Source: Elusimicrobiota bacterium (GTDB lineage: Bacteria; Elusimicrobiota; Elusimicrobia; Elusimicrobiales; UBA9959). From it: a DNA stretch of 56,336 bases. Positions 16,718 to 25,385 of the stretch are shown in pieces. Position numbers and translations under genes: made by a program. The notes under the pieces are model-generated. The model was given only the letters and a program-made list of their open reading frames with translations, had not been told where the DNA came from and did not search any database. Every line of letters begins with the position of its first letter. Position 1 is the stretch's first letter. The stretch spans positions 1 through 56,336 of the forward strand of contig JAGVVD010000055.1 of the NCBI GenBank assembly GCA_019135865.1. The letters run 5' to 3'.

Positions 16718-18154
16718 CTATTTCCTGCCGTCCTTGAGGAAGGCGAGGTAGCCCTTGTAGGCCATGTAGATGTCCAGCTTGCCGGCCAGTTCCATCGGCG
16801 CGTGCATCGAGAACAGCCCGACGCCGCAGTCCACGACCTGCATGCCGTAGCGGGCCATCAGGTAGGCGATGGTGCCGCCGCCGCCCTGGTCCACCTTGCC
16901 CAGCTCGCCGGTCTGCCAGACCACGCCGCCGCGGTCGAAGATGCGGCGGATATGGGCCATGAATTCGGCGCTGGCGTCGGAGGAGCCCGACTTGCCGCGG
17001 GCGCCGGTGTACTTGGTGACGCAGACGCCGTGGTTGAGGAGGGCGGAGTTGCGCTTCTCCATGACGGAGGGGAACATCGGGTCGAACAGCGCGTTCACGT
17101 CGGCCGAGAGCATCCAGGAGTTGTGGAGCATCCGCTTGAGCGTCAGCTCGCTGTAGGAGTCCGAGGTCAGGTTGAGCAGTTCCGACGCGGCGTTCTCGAA
17201 GAGGTTCGAGGCCATGCCGGTGGCGCCCATCGAGCCGACCTCCTCCTTGTCGCAGAGGAGCACGCAGGAGGTGTATTCCGGGACGTCCTTGAGGTCGAGC
17301 AGCGCCTTCAGGCCCGCCCAGGCGCAGACGCGGTCGTCGTGCCCGTAGGCCAGTATCATCGAGCGGTCGAGGCCCGCTTCGCGCGGCGCGGCGGCGGGCA
17401 CTATCTCGAGCTCCGCCGAGAGGAAGTCGGCCTCGGTGACGCCGTACTTTTTATTCAGCAGGGAGAGGATATTGTGCTTGACCTTCTCCTTCCGGTCCTT
17501 CTCGGAGGAGGGGATGGAGCCGGCTACCACGTCCAGACCCTCGCCCGGGATGGCCTCGCCTATCGTCTTCTTGTACTGGTCGGCCGCCAGGTGCGGCAGC
17601 AGGTCGGTGATGCAGAGCACCGGGTCGCCCGGGTCCTCGCCGATGTTCACCTTTATCTTTTTGCCGTCGGGCTTGACGAAGACGCCGTGCAGGGCGAGCG
17701 GGATGGTGACCCACTGGTACTTCTTGATGCCGCCGTAGTAATGGGTGTCGAGCAGCGCCAGCCCGGAGTTCTCGTAGAGCGGGTTCTGCTTGAGGTCGAT
17801 GCGGGGGGAGTCGGTATGGCCGCCGACTATGTGCATGCCCTGTTCAAGGGGCTTTTTGCCGACCACTATCGCCATCAGGGTCTTGCCTTCGGCCGAGCGG
17901 TAGACCTTGTCGCCGGGCTTGAGGCGGGCGCCGGACTTTTCGTTGATCCTCATGTCGGTGAAACCGGCCCCCTGCAGCAGCGCCACGGCCTCGTCGTGGG
18001 CCTCGCGCTCGGTCTTCGACCTGGAGATGTATTCCAGGTACGCCTTGCTGATCTCCTCGCAGCGCTTAAGCTCGGCGGGGGAGATCCCCTCGTAGCCGTT
18101 CTTGGGGTTATGGGCGAGCTGGGTCTTTTTCGCGGGCGACTTGGTCTTTTTCAT
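16718..18154 (-). CDS. M18 family metalloaminopeptidase
   Basis: 478 aa, the size of the aspartyl-aminopeptidase family. These are dodecameric cytosolic peptidases with two metal ions. Metal-ligand motifs are in order: VGGHTDSPRIDLKQ near residue 110, AYGHDDRVCAW near residue 272, the acid-base pair in CDKEEVGSMGA near residue 303, and the last His in LFSMHAPMELAGK near residue 450. The N terminus is Lys-rich (KKTKSPAKKTQ) and has no signal peptide. It releases N-terminal, often acidic, residues from peptides. The asparaginase downstream may handle part of the same amino-acid pool. That link is an inference from adjacency. Confidence 0.92.
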   Translation of the reverse strand: MKKTKSPAKKTQLAHNPKNGYEGISPAELKRCEEISKAYLEYISRSKTEREAHDEAVALLQGAGFTDMRINEKSGARLKPGDKVYRSAEGKTLMAIVVGKKPLEQGMHIVGGHTDSPRIDLKQNPLYENSGLALLDTHYYGGIKKYQWVTIPLALHGVFVKPDGKKIKVNIGEDPGDPVLCITDLLPHLAADQYKKTIGEAIPGEGLDVVAGSIPSSEKDRKEKVKHNILSLLNKKYGVTEADFLSAELEIVPAAAPREAGLDRSMILAYGHDDRVCAWAGLKALLDLKDVPEYTSCVLLCDKEEVGSMGATGMASNLFENAASELLNLTSDSYSELTLKRMLHNSWMLSADVNALFDPMFPSVMEKRNSALLNHGVCVTKYTGARGKSGSSDASAEFMAHIRRIFDRGGVVWQTGELGKVDQGGGGTIAYLMARYGMQVVDCGVGLFSMHAPMELAGKLDIYMAYKGYLAFLKDGRK

Positions 18155-18202
18155 CTGTCCTCCGGTGGGAAGTGGGTCGACATGAACATATTACAAAATT
18201 AG

Positions 18203-18208
18203 TATTAT
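18203..18208 (+). promoter_or_regulatory. -10 box of the MFS gene, nearly leaderless
   Basis: TATTAT (five of six) ends nine bases before ATG 18218, in an AT-rich patch (TTACAAAATTAG). The predicted 5' leader is about 0-3 nt and no SD is present. Confidence 0.4.
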
Positions 18209-18217
18209 TACCTCACT

Positions 18218-19441
18218 ATGGAGAGCAAGTCCTACTCCCGCCGGGTGCTGCTGCTGGTCTTCTCCATCAGCCTGTTCAATTATATCGACAGGCAGATCCT
18301 CTACGCCGTTTTTCCGCTCATCAAGGAGGACCTGCGGCTGACCGACACGGAGCTGGGCTTCCTGGCCTCCTCGTTCATGATAGTCTATACCCTTTTCGCG
18401 CCTTTCGCCGGCTGGTTCGGCGACCGGGTCCGCAGGCCGCTGGTCATAGGAGCCAGCGCCATCTTCTGGAGCGCGGCCACCTTTTTCTCCGGGCTCATAA
18501 AGTCCTACCCGCAGCTGATACTTTCCCGCTCGCTGGTGGGCGTGGGCGAGGCCGGCTACGGCACGGTATCCCCTTCCTACCTGGCCGAATGGTTCGGGCC
18601 TTCCGTGCGCGCCCGGGTCATGGCCTTCTATTCGCTGGCCATACCCGTCGGCTCGGCGATAGGCTATCTGCTGGGCGGCTGGCTGGGGCACCATTTCGGC
18701 TGGCGCAACGCCTTCTTCATGGTCGCCGTGCCCGGCGCGCTGCTGGGGACGGCCGCGCTGTTCCTGCGGGAGAACCCGCAGAAGAAGGACAACGGCGCGA
18801 TCGGCCTGGCCGATTACCGCGAACTGCTGCGGAACAAGACCTATCTCCTGATCGCCTTCTCTATGGCGATAGCGACCTTCTCCGTGGGAGGACTGGCGGC
18901 CTGGATGCCGACCTACTTCGTGCGCACCTACGGCCTCAACGTCGCGAAGGCCGGCTTCGTCTTCGGCGCGGTCACGGTCTCCGCCGGCATCCTGGGCAAC
19001 TCCGCCGGCGGTCTGCTGGCCGACTGGCTCAAAAAGCGGACGCCGCGCGGCTACTTCATAGTCGGCTACCTGACCTTCTTCGCCAGCATTCCCTTCGGCC
19101 TCTGGGCGGTGCTCACGGACGATTTCGCCACGGCCATAGCGATGATCTTCATGGCGGAGACCCTCATCTTCATGCACTCGGGGCCCTACCACGCCGCCAT
19201 CGTCGAGGTGACGCCGCTCAAGATACGCTCTATGGCCTTCGCCGCGGCCATCTTCATCTTCCACGCCTTCGGCGACGCGGTCTCTCCGACGATAATCGGG
19301 GCGGTCTCCGACGCTTCCGGGCTGGCCGTGGCCATCTTCCTGGCCATGCTGTTCCTGGCCCTGGGCGGCGTCACCTCCGCCCTGGCGGGGCATTTCTATA
19401 TGAAAGAGCATGCGGGGAAAAACGCGGATGCCGCTGCCTGA
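18218..19441 (+). CDS. MFS transporter, spinster-like
   Basis: 407 aa with the twelve-helix major facilitator layout. Helix 1 has the spinster-type FNYIDRQILYAVFPLIKEDL. The loop 2-3 signature GWFGDRVRRPLVIG (MFS motif A, GxxxDRxxRR) is near residue 67, and the helix 4-5 stretch SRSLVGVGEAGYGTVSPSYL follows near residue 107. Spinster and related proteins move lipids or organic acids; the substrate is not predictable here. Its last 32 bases overlap the RluA-type gene, which implies co-transcription. The start is fixed by the absence of other ATGs upstream and by the close -10 box. Confidence 0.9.
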   Translation: MESKSYSRRVLLLVFSISLFNYIDRQILYAVFPLIKEDLRLTDTELGFLASSFMIVYTLFAPFAGWFGDRVRRPLVIGASAIFWSAATFFSGLIKSYPQLILSRSLVGVGEAGYGTVSPSYLAEWFGPSVRARVMAFYSLAIPVGSAIGYLLGGWLGHHFGWRNAFFMVAVPGALLGTAALFLRENPQKKDNGAIGLADYRELLRNKTYLLIAFSMAIATFSVGGLAAWMPTYFVRTYGLNVAKAGFVFGAVTVSAGILGNSAGGLLADWLKKRTPRGYFIVGYLTFFASIPFGLWAVLTDDFATAIAMIFMAETLIFMHSGPYHAAIVEVTPLKIRSMAFAAAIFIFHAFGDAVSPTIIGAVSDASGLAVAIFLAMLFLALGGVTSALAGHFYMKEHAGKNADAAA

Positions 19442-20072
19442 GCTGCTCTATATAGACGACGACTTCCTGGTGGCCGCCAAGCCGGCGGGCATGCTCACCA
19501 TCCCGGCCCGGGGCACGCTCGCCGAGAGCCGCGGCCTGCTGGAGCTGCTGCGCGAGGAGCACGGCGAGGTCTTCACGGTGCACCGCCTGGACCGCGAGGT
19601 GAGCGGGGCGGCGGTCTTCGCGCGCAGCCGCGAGGCTCACGCCTGGCTCTGCGGTCAGTTCGAGCGGCGCGAGGTCTCCAAGCTCTACCTCGCCGCCGCG
19701 CACGGCCGCGTGGAGGACTGCGAAGGGGAGATAGACAAGCCGGTGCAGGAATACGGTTCCGGCAGGATGGGGGTCGGTTTCGACGGCAAGCCTTCGCTGA
19801 CCTGCTACAAGGTCATGGGCCGCCTCAAGACCGCGACCCTGCTGGAGGTGGACCTCAAGACGGGCCGGCGTCACCAGATACGCGTCCACTTCTACTATAT
19901 CGGCCATCCGCTGGTCGGAGACCCGCTCTACGGCGACAGGGAACTCCAGTGCAAGTATCCCCGCCTGATGCTCCACTCCTGGAAACTCAGCTTTGTATCC
20001 CGATCGGGCAAGAAGATAAGCGCCGAGGCCGAGCCGGGCCCCGATTTCACGGGGGTCCTGGACTGCCTGTGA
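19410..20072 (+). CDS. RluA family pseudouridine synthase
   Basis: 220 aa, a catalytic domain without the S4 RNA-binding domain. It converts uridine to pseudouridine in rRNA or tRNA. The start of the family fold is LLYIDDDFLVAAKPAGMLTIP. The catalytic Asp lies in VHRLDREVSGAAVFARS near residue 57 (consensus HRLDxxTSG). The late motif KTGRRHQIRVHF is near residue 153, followed by GHPLVGDPLYGD. The ATG at 19410 gives the longest frame; one at 19428 (MPLPELL) fits the family start slightly better. Both overlap the MFS gene. The RNA target cannot be told from the sequence. Confidence 0.9.
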   Translation: MRGKTRMPLPELLYIDDDFLVAAKPAGMLTIPARGTLAESRGLLELLREEHGEVFTVHRLDREVSGAAVFARSREAHAWLCGQFERREVSKLYLAAAHGRVEDCEGEIDKPVQEYGSGRMGVGFDGKPSLTCYKVMGRLKTATLLEVDLKTGRRHQIRVHFYYIGHPLVGDPLYGDRELQCKYPRLMLHSWKLSFVSRSGKKISAEAEPGPDFTGVLDCL

Positions 20073-20131
20073 CCTGAAACTTTTCGTCCTTTAAGGCATC
20101 TAAACTGGAGGGGGAACGGAGGAGGTGCCCT

Positions 20132-20788
20132 ATGATAATAGACGCGGCTACGGCCGAGGAACTCAAAAAAACTTTAGCCGGGCTCGACGCCCCGGTAAAG
20201 CTGGTCCTTTTCAAGGAGAACCTGCTCTGCCAGACCTGCGGGCCGGCGGAGGACCTGCTGCGCGAGACCGCCGCGCTTTCGGACAAGGTGACGCTGGAGG
20301 TGCATAACCGCGTCACCGAGGAGGCTCTGGCGGCCGAGTACGGCGTGACCCTCTCTCCCGCCCTGTTCATAGAATCGCCGGCCTCGGGCAGACGTGTGCG
20401 CTTCTTCGGCGTGCCGGCCGGCTACGAGTTCGTCTCGCTGATCGAGGCGATACAGGCGGCCTCGGCCGGGAAGGCCGACCTGCAGCCCGAGACGCTGGCG
20501 GCCCTGGAAGGGCTCAAGGGCGAGGTGAATATCAAGGTGTTCGTGACGCCGGGCTGTCCCTATTGCCCTTCCGCCGTAATGCTCGCCCATAAGTTCGCCA
20601 TCGCCTCGCCCAGGGTGACGGCCGAGATGATAGAGGTGGAGGAGTTCCGGGACCTGGGTGCGAAATACGAGGTGCAGGGCGTGCCGAAGATAGTCATTAA
20701 CGGGAAGACCGGGCTCGTCGGCGCCCAGCCGGAGTCCATGCTTTTGAAAGCCGTGATCGATACCGACGCGGCGGGGGAGGGAAAATGA
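20132..20788 (+). CDS. Protein disulfide oxidoreductase with two thioredoxin folds
   Basis: 218 aa with two fused Trx/Grx units, like the PDO proteins of thermophiles and anaerobes. Unit one (about 1-110) has the site LLCQTCGPAEDLL with CQTC at residue 33. Unit two (about 118-215) has VTPGCPYCPSAVM with CPYC near residue 147 and the cis-Pro loop GVPKIVINGKTG. The canonical CPYC and the unusual CQTC suggest that only the second site is a general thiol-exchange centre. It has no signal peptide, so it acts in the cytoplasm. The ATG follows GGAGG, and its stop overlaps the next ATG as ATGA. It could be another partner of the reductase at 8840. Confidence 0.87.
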   Translation: MIIDAATAEELKKTLAGLDAPVKLVLFKENLLCQTCGPAEDLLRETAALSDKVTLEVHNRVTEEALAAEYGVTLSPALFIESPASGRRVRFFGVPAGYEFVSLIEAIQAASAGKADLQPETLAALEGLKGEVNIKVFVTPGCPYCPSAVMLAHKFAIASPRVTAEMIEVEEFRDLGAKYEVQGVPKIVINGKTGLVGAQPESMLLKAVIDTDAAGEGK

Positions 20789-21000
20789 TAACGAAGAACG
20801 TCGGGGGAGCGGACAGGATCATCAGGATAATAGCGGGCCTGGCGCTGCTGGGCTTCGCGCTGGCCGGTATGGCGGGCGAGGGCCTGGTGACCGCCATCGT
20901 GGGCGCGGCGGGAGCCGCGGCCCTGTTCACGGGCCTGGTCGGCTGGTGCGGGCTCTATAAGCTGCTCGGCATAAACACCTGCAAGGTGGACAAGCCTTAG
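20785..21000 (+). CDS. DUF2892 (YgaP-like) small membrane protein
   Basis: 71 aa. It starts MITKNVGGADRIIRIIAGL, the standard DUF2892 opening. Two short hydrophobic segments separated by a Gly follow (LALLGFALAGMAGEGLVTAI, then ALFTGLVGWCGLYKLLG). The end, NTCKVDKP, has the family's Cys close to the C terminus. Such proteins sit in the inner membrane and are often fused to or beside rhodanese or thiol proteins. Here the partner is the disulfide oxidoreductase, with a 4-base overlap. The function is not known. Its stop overlaps the convergent gene by four bases. Confidence 0.85.
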   Translation: MITKNVGGADRIIRIIAGLALLGFALAGMAGEGLVTAIVGAAGAAALFTGLVGWCGLYKLLGINTCKVDKP

Positions 21001-22076
21001 GGGTAGAGCCAGTCCCTGTTGAAAGAGACCAGCACGGGCTGGTAGACTGAAGGGTCCATGTAGATGACATGGACCCTTTTTTCGTCCCGCCATATCTCCT
21101 TGGCGGAGTAGAAGAGCTGGCCCGGCTTGGCCGGGGGGGAGTAGACGGTCTTTGCCGCCGCGCCGCGCGGGAGACGCTCGAAATCCGTGAAGGTCATCAT
21201 CTTGACCGACTGTTCGCGCGAGCTCATGTAGAAGACGGTGTATTCTTTGCGGGCGGGATCCCAGGTCAGGGAGACTTCCCCTCCCATATCGTCGAAGAAA
21301 AGGGCGGGCTCGCCCCGGCCCCATTTCCCCGACGGCAGCAGGCGCTGGTAGGCCGAGGCGTCCTCCACGCGGCTCTTTTTGACCCGCAGGAAGCAGAGGG
21401 CGTCGAAGTTCCCGTCGCCGGCCCGGGCCGCCCGGGAGGCGAGGTAGAGATATCCTTTCCGTTCGACGACGCCGTCCCCGGCGATGAAGCCGGGCAGGTT
21501 GAAGCCTTTTACCCGTTCGAAAACGATATCGGTCGGGGGAAAATCCCTGTCTATTCGCGCTTTGGCCAGGCCGGTCCCCAGCGGCCGGAACGCCATCGGC
21601 CCTTTTTCGCGCTCCAGGTCTATGTCCATGAAATAGATATAGAGATCTTTTTTGACCTGCGCGCCTCCGGCGGCCCAGAGGCGCTTCACGAAAGGGTTCT
21701 CGCCGTCGAGGTAGGGGACGGGCTGGGAGACCTTGCCGTCCTTCATGAAGAAGTTGAACCTGAGCGCGGCCAGGGGCGCGGCGGAAGACGGGACGAAGGT
21801 CCAGGCGGCGGTATTTGGCGGCATGGCCTTCATATCGGCCGCGTCGGAGAAGTTGACCGTGGCCGTCGTGACCACCGGGCCTTTCCAGTCGCCCAGTATG
21901 GTGTCGCCGAAGGTCCAGAAGAGGAACTTCCGCCCGTCGGGAGTCCGCACCGGTATCGGAGTTACGCCGTCCTGCCCCAGCACCGCCTCCATGCGGGAGG
22001 GGGCGAAGACGCCCAGGTTCTCCGGCTCCGCCGAAGCGGGGACGGCCAGAAGAACCGCCAGCACAAGTACCTTCAT
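20997..22076 (-). CDS. Exported protein, possible DUF4185-type beta-propeller
   Basis: 359 aa with a short signal peptide (MKVLVLAVLLAVPASA). The phrase RKFLFWTFGDTILGDWKG near residue 48 is close to the FGDT signature of DUF4185 and related five-bladed-propeller glycosidase-like proteins. Repeating patterns such as DLYIYFMDIDLE, GYLYLASRAARAG and EYTVFYMSSREQ would be strands of successive blades. I see no catalytic residues I can assign. ATG 22076 is chosen because of the SD GAGAGGTG and the signal peptide. It lies 2 bp after the stop of the large peptidase, so it belongs to that operon and may act on the same extracellular polymers. Confidence 0.72.
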   Translation of the reverse strand: MKVLVLAVLLAVPASAEPENLGVFAPSRMEAVLGQDGVTPIPVRTPDGRKFLFWTFGDTILGDWKGPVVTTATVNFSDAADMKAMPPNTAAWTFVPSSAAPLAALRFNFFMKDGKVSQPVPYLDGENPFVKRLWAAGGAQVKKDLYIYFMDIDLEREKGPMAFRPLGTGLAKARIDRDFPPTDIVFERVKGFNLPGFIAGDGVVERKGYLYLASRAARAGDGNFDALCFLRVKKSRVEDASAYQRLLPSGKWGRGEPALFFDDMGGEVSLTWDPARKEYTVFYMSSREQSVKMMTFTDFERLPRGAAAKTVYSPPAKPGQLFYSAKEIWRDEKRVHVIYMDPSVYQPVLVSFNRDWLYP

Positions 22077-22078
22077 GT

Positions 22079-25000
22079 TCACCTCTCCGAGAACTTTATT
22101 TTTACTTCGCGGGAGCCGGCGTCCCCCTCTATCGTGATGGAGGCCATGTCGCCGGGACTGAAGGCGGAAATGGCCGCGGAATAGTCGCGCAGGCCTTTGA
22201 CGGCCTTTCCGTCCACGGCTTTGACCGTCTCGCCGGGCTTTACTCCCGCCGCGGCCAGCGGCGAACCGGGGGTTATATCGGCGGCGCGCACTCCCTCCCC
22301 CTGCCAGGCGAAGTCGGGCACCAGCCCGGTGGAAACCCTGCGGGAGCCGGGGGCCGGGGAGGCCGCGGGTTCCCCGGTTCCCGACGGACGGGTTATGAAA
22401 GGCGCCGTGCCCGCCAGGTAGTCGACCGTCTCGCGGACGAACTCCGCGGCGCGGGCCATCCCCATGTAGTCGAGCTTCTCCGGCGTGTCCGTCGGCTTGT
22501 GATAATCGGGGTCGGCCCCGGAGAAGAGCTGTATCGCCGGCACGCCCGCTTCGATGAAAGAGACCTGGTCGCTGGAATCCAGTTCCTCCTTGACGACGCG
22601 GTGGGGCAGGCCGGTGACGAAAGAGCAGCCGCGCAGTATATGCGGCCATTTGTCGGACGAGGCGGTTCCCAGGGCCAGCGGGCCTTCTTTTCCGCTCTTG
22701 CCGACGGTGTCGAGGTTGACGGCGGCGTTGAACTTCGCCAGCCGCTCCGCTCCGAGGTCTTTCACGAAAGCCTTCGAGCCCAGGCGTCCCTCTTCCTCCC
22801 CGTCGAAAGCGATGAAGAGCAGGCTGCGCTCGGGAGGGTTGGCCGCGTAATGGCGGGCCAGCTCCAGCATGACGGCTAGTCCCGAGGCATTGTCGTTGGC
22901 GCCCGGGAAGCTCCGGCCGTCGGCGGGCGCGAGATGGTCGTAATGCGCGGAGAGGACGACCAGTTCTCCCGGGCGGGCCGAGCCGGGAACAACACCGGCT
23001 ATATTGACCAGCGCCCGTCCTTTATTTTCCGCCGGGCGGCGGAAAGAGCCTTCGAAAGGCGCGAGGCCGGCTTTTTTGAACTCCCTTTCGAGCAGGGCCG
23101 CCGTATCCCGCAGTCCCGCGGAGCCGGGGCCGCGCCCGCCTTCGAACGAGGCTATCTCGTCGACGGACGTTTTGAGAGCCGCCGGGCTGAACAGCGGGGC
23201 GGGTTCGCCCAGGGGGGCGCGCGAGGACGGGAGGAGCGCGGGGCCGGCCCCTTTCTTCAGCGCTTTGACCAGCGGGGAGCCGGCCGGCCGCCAGGTCCCC
23301 GTCTTGACGGCGTTCATTTCCCCGTCGAAGACCAGCCAGGAGTATTTGCCGTAATGCGGCAGTTTGGCGGCCAGGCGGTCGAGCCCCGCGGCCGCGCGCG
23401 AAAGTATCAGCGCGGACGGCGGTTCTCCGGGGCGCGTCAGTACGAAGGTGTGCCCCTCCAGCGGGAATTCATCGCCTCCGATGCGGATGCGGTCCCGCGC
23501 CCGCTCCACCCCCTGGTCCTTCAGGCCGGAAAAGAAGTTCCGGGCCGTTCTTTCGCCGGGGGAGGAGGCCAGGAACCAGGCGGGGGCGGCCGGGAGAGGT
23601 CCCGAAGGCAGCTCCATGATCACGGGCCTGTTGGAAGGGTCCTTGTCCCAGGCCGCGGTCAGGGGCGCCCAGTCACCGCCTCCGGCGGGAACGAGTATGA
23701 CGGGGGAGGAGGCTCCGAGGACGCGGGAGAGGGACGCCGGGGTCTCCTCGGGGGAGACCTTGCGGAAAACGTCGAACTCCGGATCTATCTCGACGGCCAA
23801 AGGCTCCGCGGGATAGTCGAAGGAGAAGACCGCGGCGGCGGAATCCAGACGCACTGTCTCCAGCGCCGCTTCACCGCCCTTCAGCGTCACGCGCAGCGGG
23901 AGATCGAGCTCGTAAACCTCGCCGGGGCCGGACTGGACCAGCCGCAGCCGCAGGCTCCAGGTCTTTCCCTTGCGTCGGGCCGAGACGCTCTCCAGGCCTA
24001 TCTCCGGCGCCCCGGCCCGTTCCGTCCACTGCGCGAAGAAGCGCCCCAGGTCCGAGGCGGAAGCTCTTTCGAAGGCCGCGCGCAGGTCGCCGAAGGCGGC
24101 GGTCCCGAACTTGTTCGCCGAGTAGAACCCGCGCAGGCCGGCGAGGAAGGCCGCGTCGCCCAGTTTCAGCCGGAGCATGTGGTACATCATCATCGCCTTG
24201 CCGTAGCCGACGGCCTCCGAGGCCGAGGAGTGGCGGGAGCGGAATTCCGTCAGGGGGAAATCCTTCCCGTCCCTGACGTAGTCGGCGTATTTCTGCAGGG
24301 CCGTCCGCCGGTATTCGGTCCCGCGGCCGTTGCGTTCCGCTATCAGGTGGTCCGCGAGGTAGGCGGTCAGGCCCTCGCACCAGTTGCCCCTGCCGTAATC
24401 CACGAAGACCCCGTTGCCCCACCAGTTGTGCAGCACCTCGTGCGGGTAGGAGGAATTGAGAATGAAAGGCAGCCGTATCACTTTCGGGCCGAGGAGGGTG
24501 AAGGACGGCATGCCGTAGCCGGTCTCCCAGAAATTCTCGACGAGCGCGAACTTGGCGTAGGGATAGGGCCCTATCATCTCCGAATACATGGCGGAATACG
24601 AAGCGGCGGTCTCCAGGTACTTGCGCGCCAGGCCGGGGTCCGGCTCCCGCAGGAAGGCCTGCCAGGTCACGCCGTCCTTTTTCATGGCGTATTCGGTGAA
24701 GCGGCCGCAGACCAGGGTGATATCGTCCTGCGGGTTCTCCTCGGTCCAGACGGAAACGGAGCGGGAGCCTCCGGGCATATGCGAGGTCCTGGCCCCGCCG
24801 GAGACCGACGACCAGCCGGGAGGCAGGGAGACGCGCAGCGAATAGGAGACGGTCTCCTCCGCGGAGCGGGGATAGAACCCCGAAGCGCCGGAGAGATAGC
24901 AGCCGGAGGAGGATATTACTCCCGCCGTCTCCGAGAAGGAGCGCGCGTATTCCTGCGCCTGTTCGCGCAGGCCGTGCGAGATCCCGCCCCCGTAGGCGAG

Positions 25001-25324
25001 GCGGAAAGAGTTCGTACCGGGGGGGAGGGACAGGCGGAAGCGTTCCAGCGGGGCGCCTCCCGCTTCGCCGTTGATAGCGGAACCGCCGGGCCCTCCGCCG
25101 CCCGGGACCTTTTCCAGGGCGTAGCCGTCGGGCGAGACGGGGGCGAGCCCCGCGTGCAGCGAGAACTCGAAATGCCCGGCCGGGGCTGGGAGCTTTACGG
25201 TGTCCTCGGCGCGGAACGTCCCGGTTACCGGGGAGAGCTCCAGCCTCAGGTCGTGGCGCACGGGGTCCGCGGCCAGCGCGGAAGCGGGGAGCAGGATGGC
25301 GAGAGCGGCGGCATTCAGTTTCAT
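22079..25324 (-). CDS. Exported M1-like / M28 / PDZ peptidase fusion
   Basis: 1081 aa with a signal peptide. Residues about 20-520 are M1-like: the zinc site HEVLH is at 295-299 and WCEGLTAY supplies the third ligand (Glu) 18 residues after the second His. The usual GAMEN substrate loop reads GYGMPSF. About 520-720 is an unassigned alpha/beta region. About 720-950 is an M28 aminopeptidase domain with all five zinc ligands: SAHYDHL, GANDNASG, DGEEEG, VNLDTVG and DYHKPTDT. A PDZ domain (about 995-1078, with AAGVKPGETVKAVDGKAVKG) ends the protein. It should trim peptides in the periplasm or outside the cell. The ATG follows a good SD GGAGG and a near -10 box shared with the divergent deoB-like gene. 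Confidence 0.88.
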   Translation of the reverse strand: MKLNAAALAILLPASALAADPVRHDLRLELSPVTGTFRAEDTVKLPAPAGHFEFSLHAGLAPVSPDGYALEKVPGGGGPGGSAINGEAGGAPLERFRLSLPPGTNSFRLAYGGGISHGLREQAQEYARSFSETAGVISSSGCYLSGASGFYPRSAEETVSYSLRVSLPPGWSSVSGGARTSHMPGGSRSVSVWTEENPQDDITLVCGRFTEYAMKKDGVTWQAFLREPDPGLARKYLETAASYSAMYSEMIGPYPYAKFALVENFWETGYGMPSFTLLGPKVIRLPFILNSSYPHEVLHNWWGNGVFVDYGRGNWCEGLTAYLADHLIAERNGRGTEYRRTALQKYADYVRDGKDFPLTEFRSRHSSASEAVGYGKAMMMYHMLRLKLGDAAFLAGLRGFYSANKFGTAAFGDLRAAFERASASDLGRFFAQWTERAGAPEIGLESVSARRKGKTWSLRLRLVQSGPGEVYELDLPLRVTLKGGEAALETVRLDSAAAVFSFDYPAEPLAVEIDPEFDVFRKVSPEETPASLSRVLGASSPVILVPAGGGDWAPLTAAWDKDPSNRPVIMELPSGPLPAAPAWFLASSPGERTARNFFSGLKDQGVERARDRIRIGGDEFPLEGHTFVLTRPGEPPSALILSRAAAGLDRLAAKLPHYGKYSWLVFDGEMNAVKTGTWRPAGSPLVKALKKGAGPALLPSSRAPLGEPAPLFSPAALKTSVDEIASFEGGRGPGSAGLRDTAALLEREFKKAGLAPFEGSFRRPAENKGRALVNIAGVVPGSARPGELVVLSAHYDHLAPADGRSFPGANDNASGLAVMLELARHYAANPPERSLLFIAFDGEEEGRLGSKAFVKDLGAERLAKFNAAVNLDTVGKSGKEGPLALGTASSDKWPHILRGCSFVTGLPHRVVKEELDSSDQVSFIEAGVPAIQLFSGADPDYHKPTDTPEKLDYMGMARAAEFVRETVDYLAGTAPFITRPSGTGEPAASPAPGSRRVSTGLVPDFAWQGEGVRAADITPGSPLAAAGVKPGETVKAVDGKAVKGLRDYSAAISAFSPGDMASITIEGDAGSREVKIKFSER

Positions 25325-25342
25325 CGTTCCTCCGGGATATAT

Positions 25343-25350
25343 ATTATAAT
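25343..25350. promoter_or_regulatory. Symmetric -10 octamer serving two divergent genes
   Basis: ATTATAAT is its own reverse complement and reads TATAAT on both strands. The plus-strand gene starts at 25386 with SD GGAGG, and the minus-strand peptidase gene at 25324. Confidence 0.5.
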
Positions 25351-25385
25351 TTTATACCTGAGAAGCGACTTCGCCGGAGGAAGAC

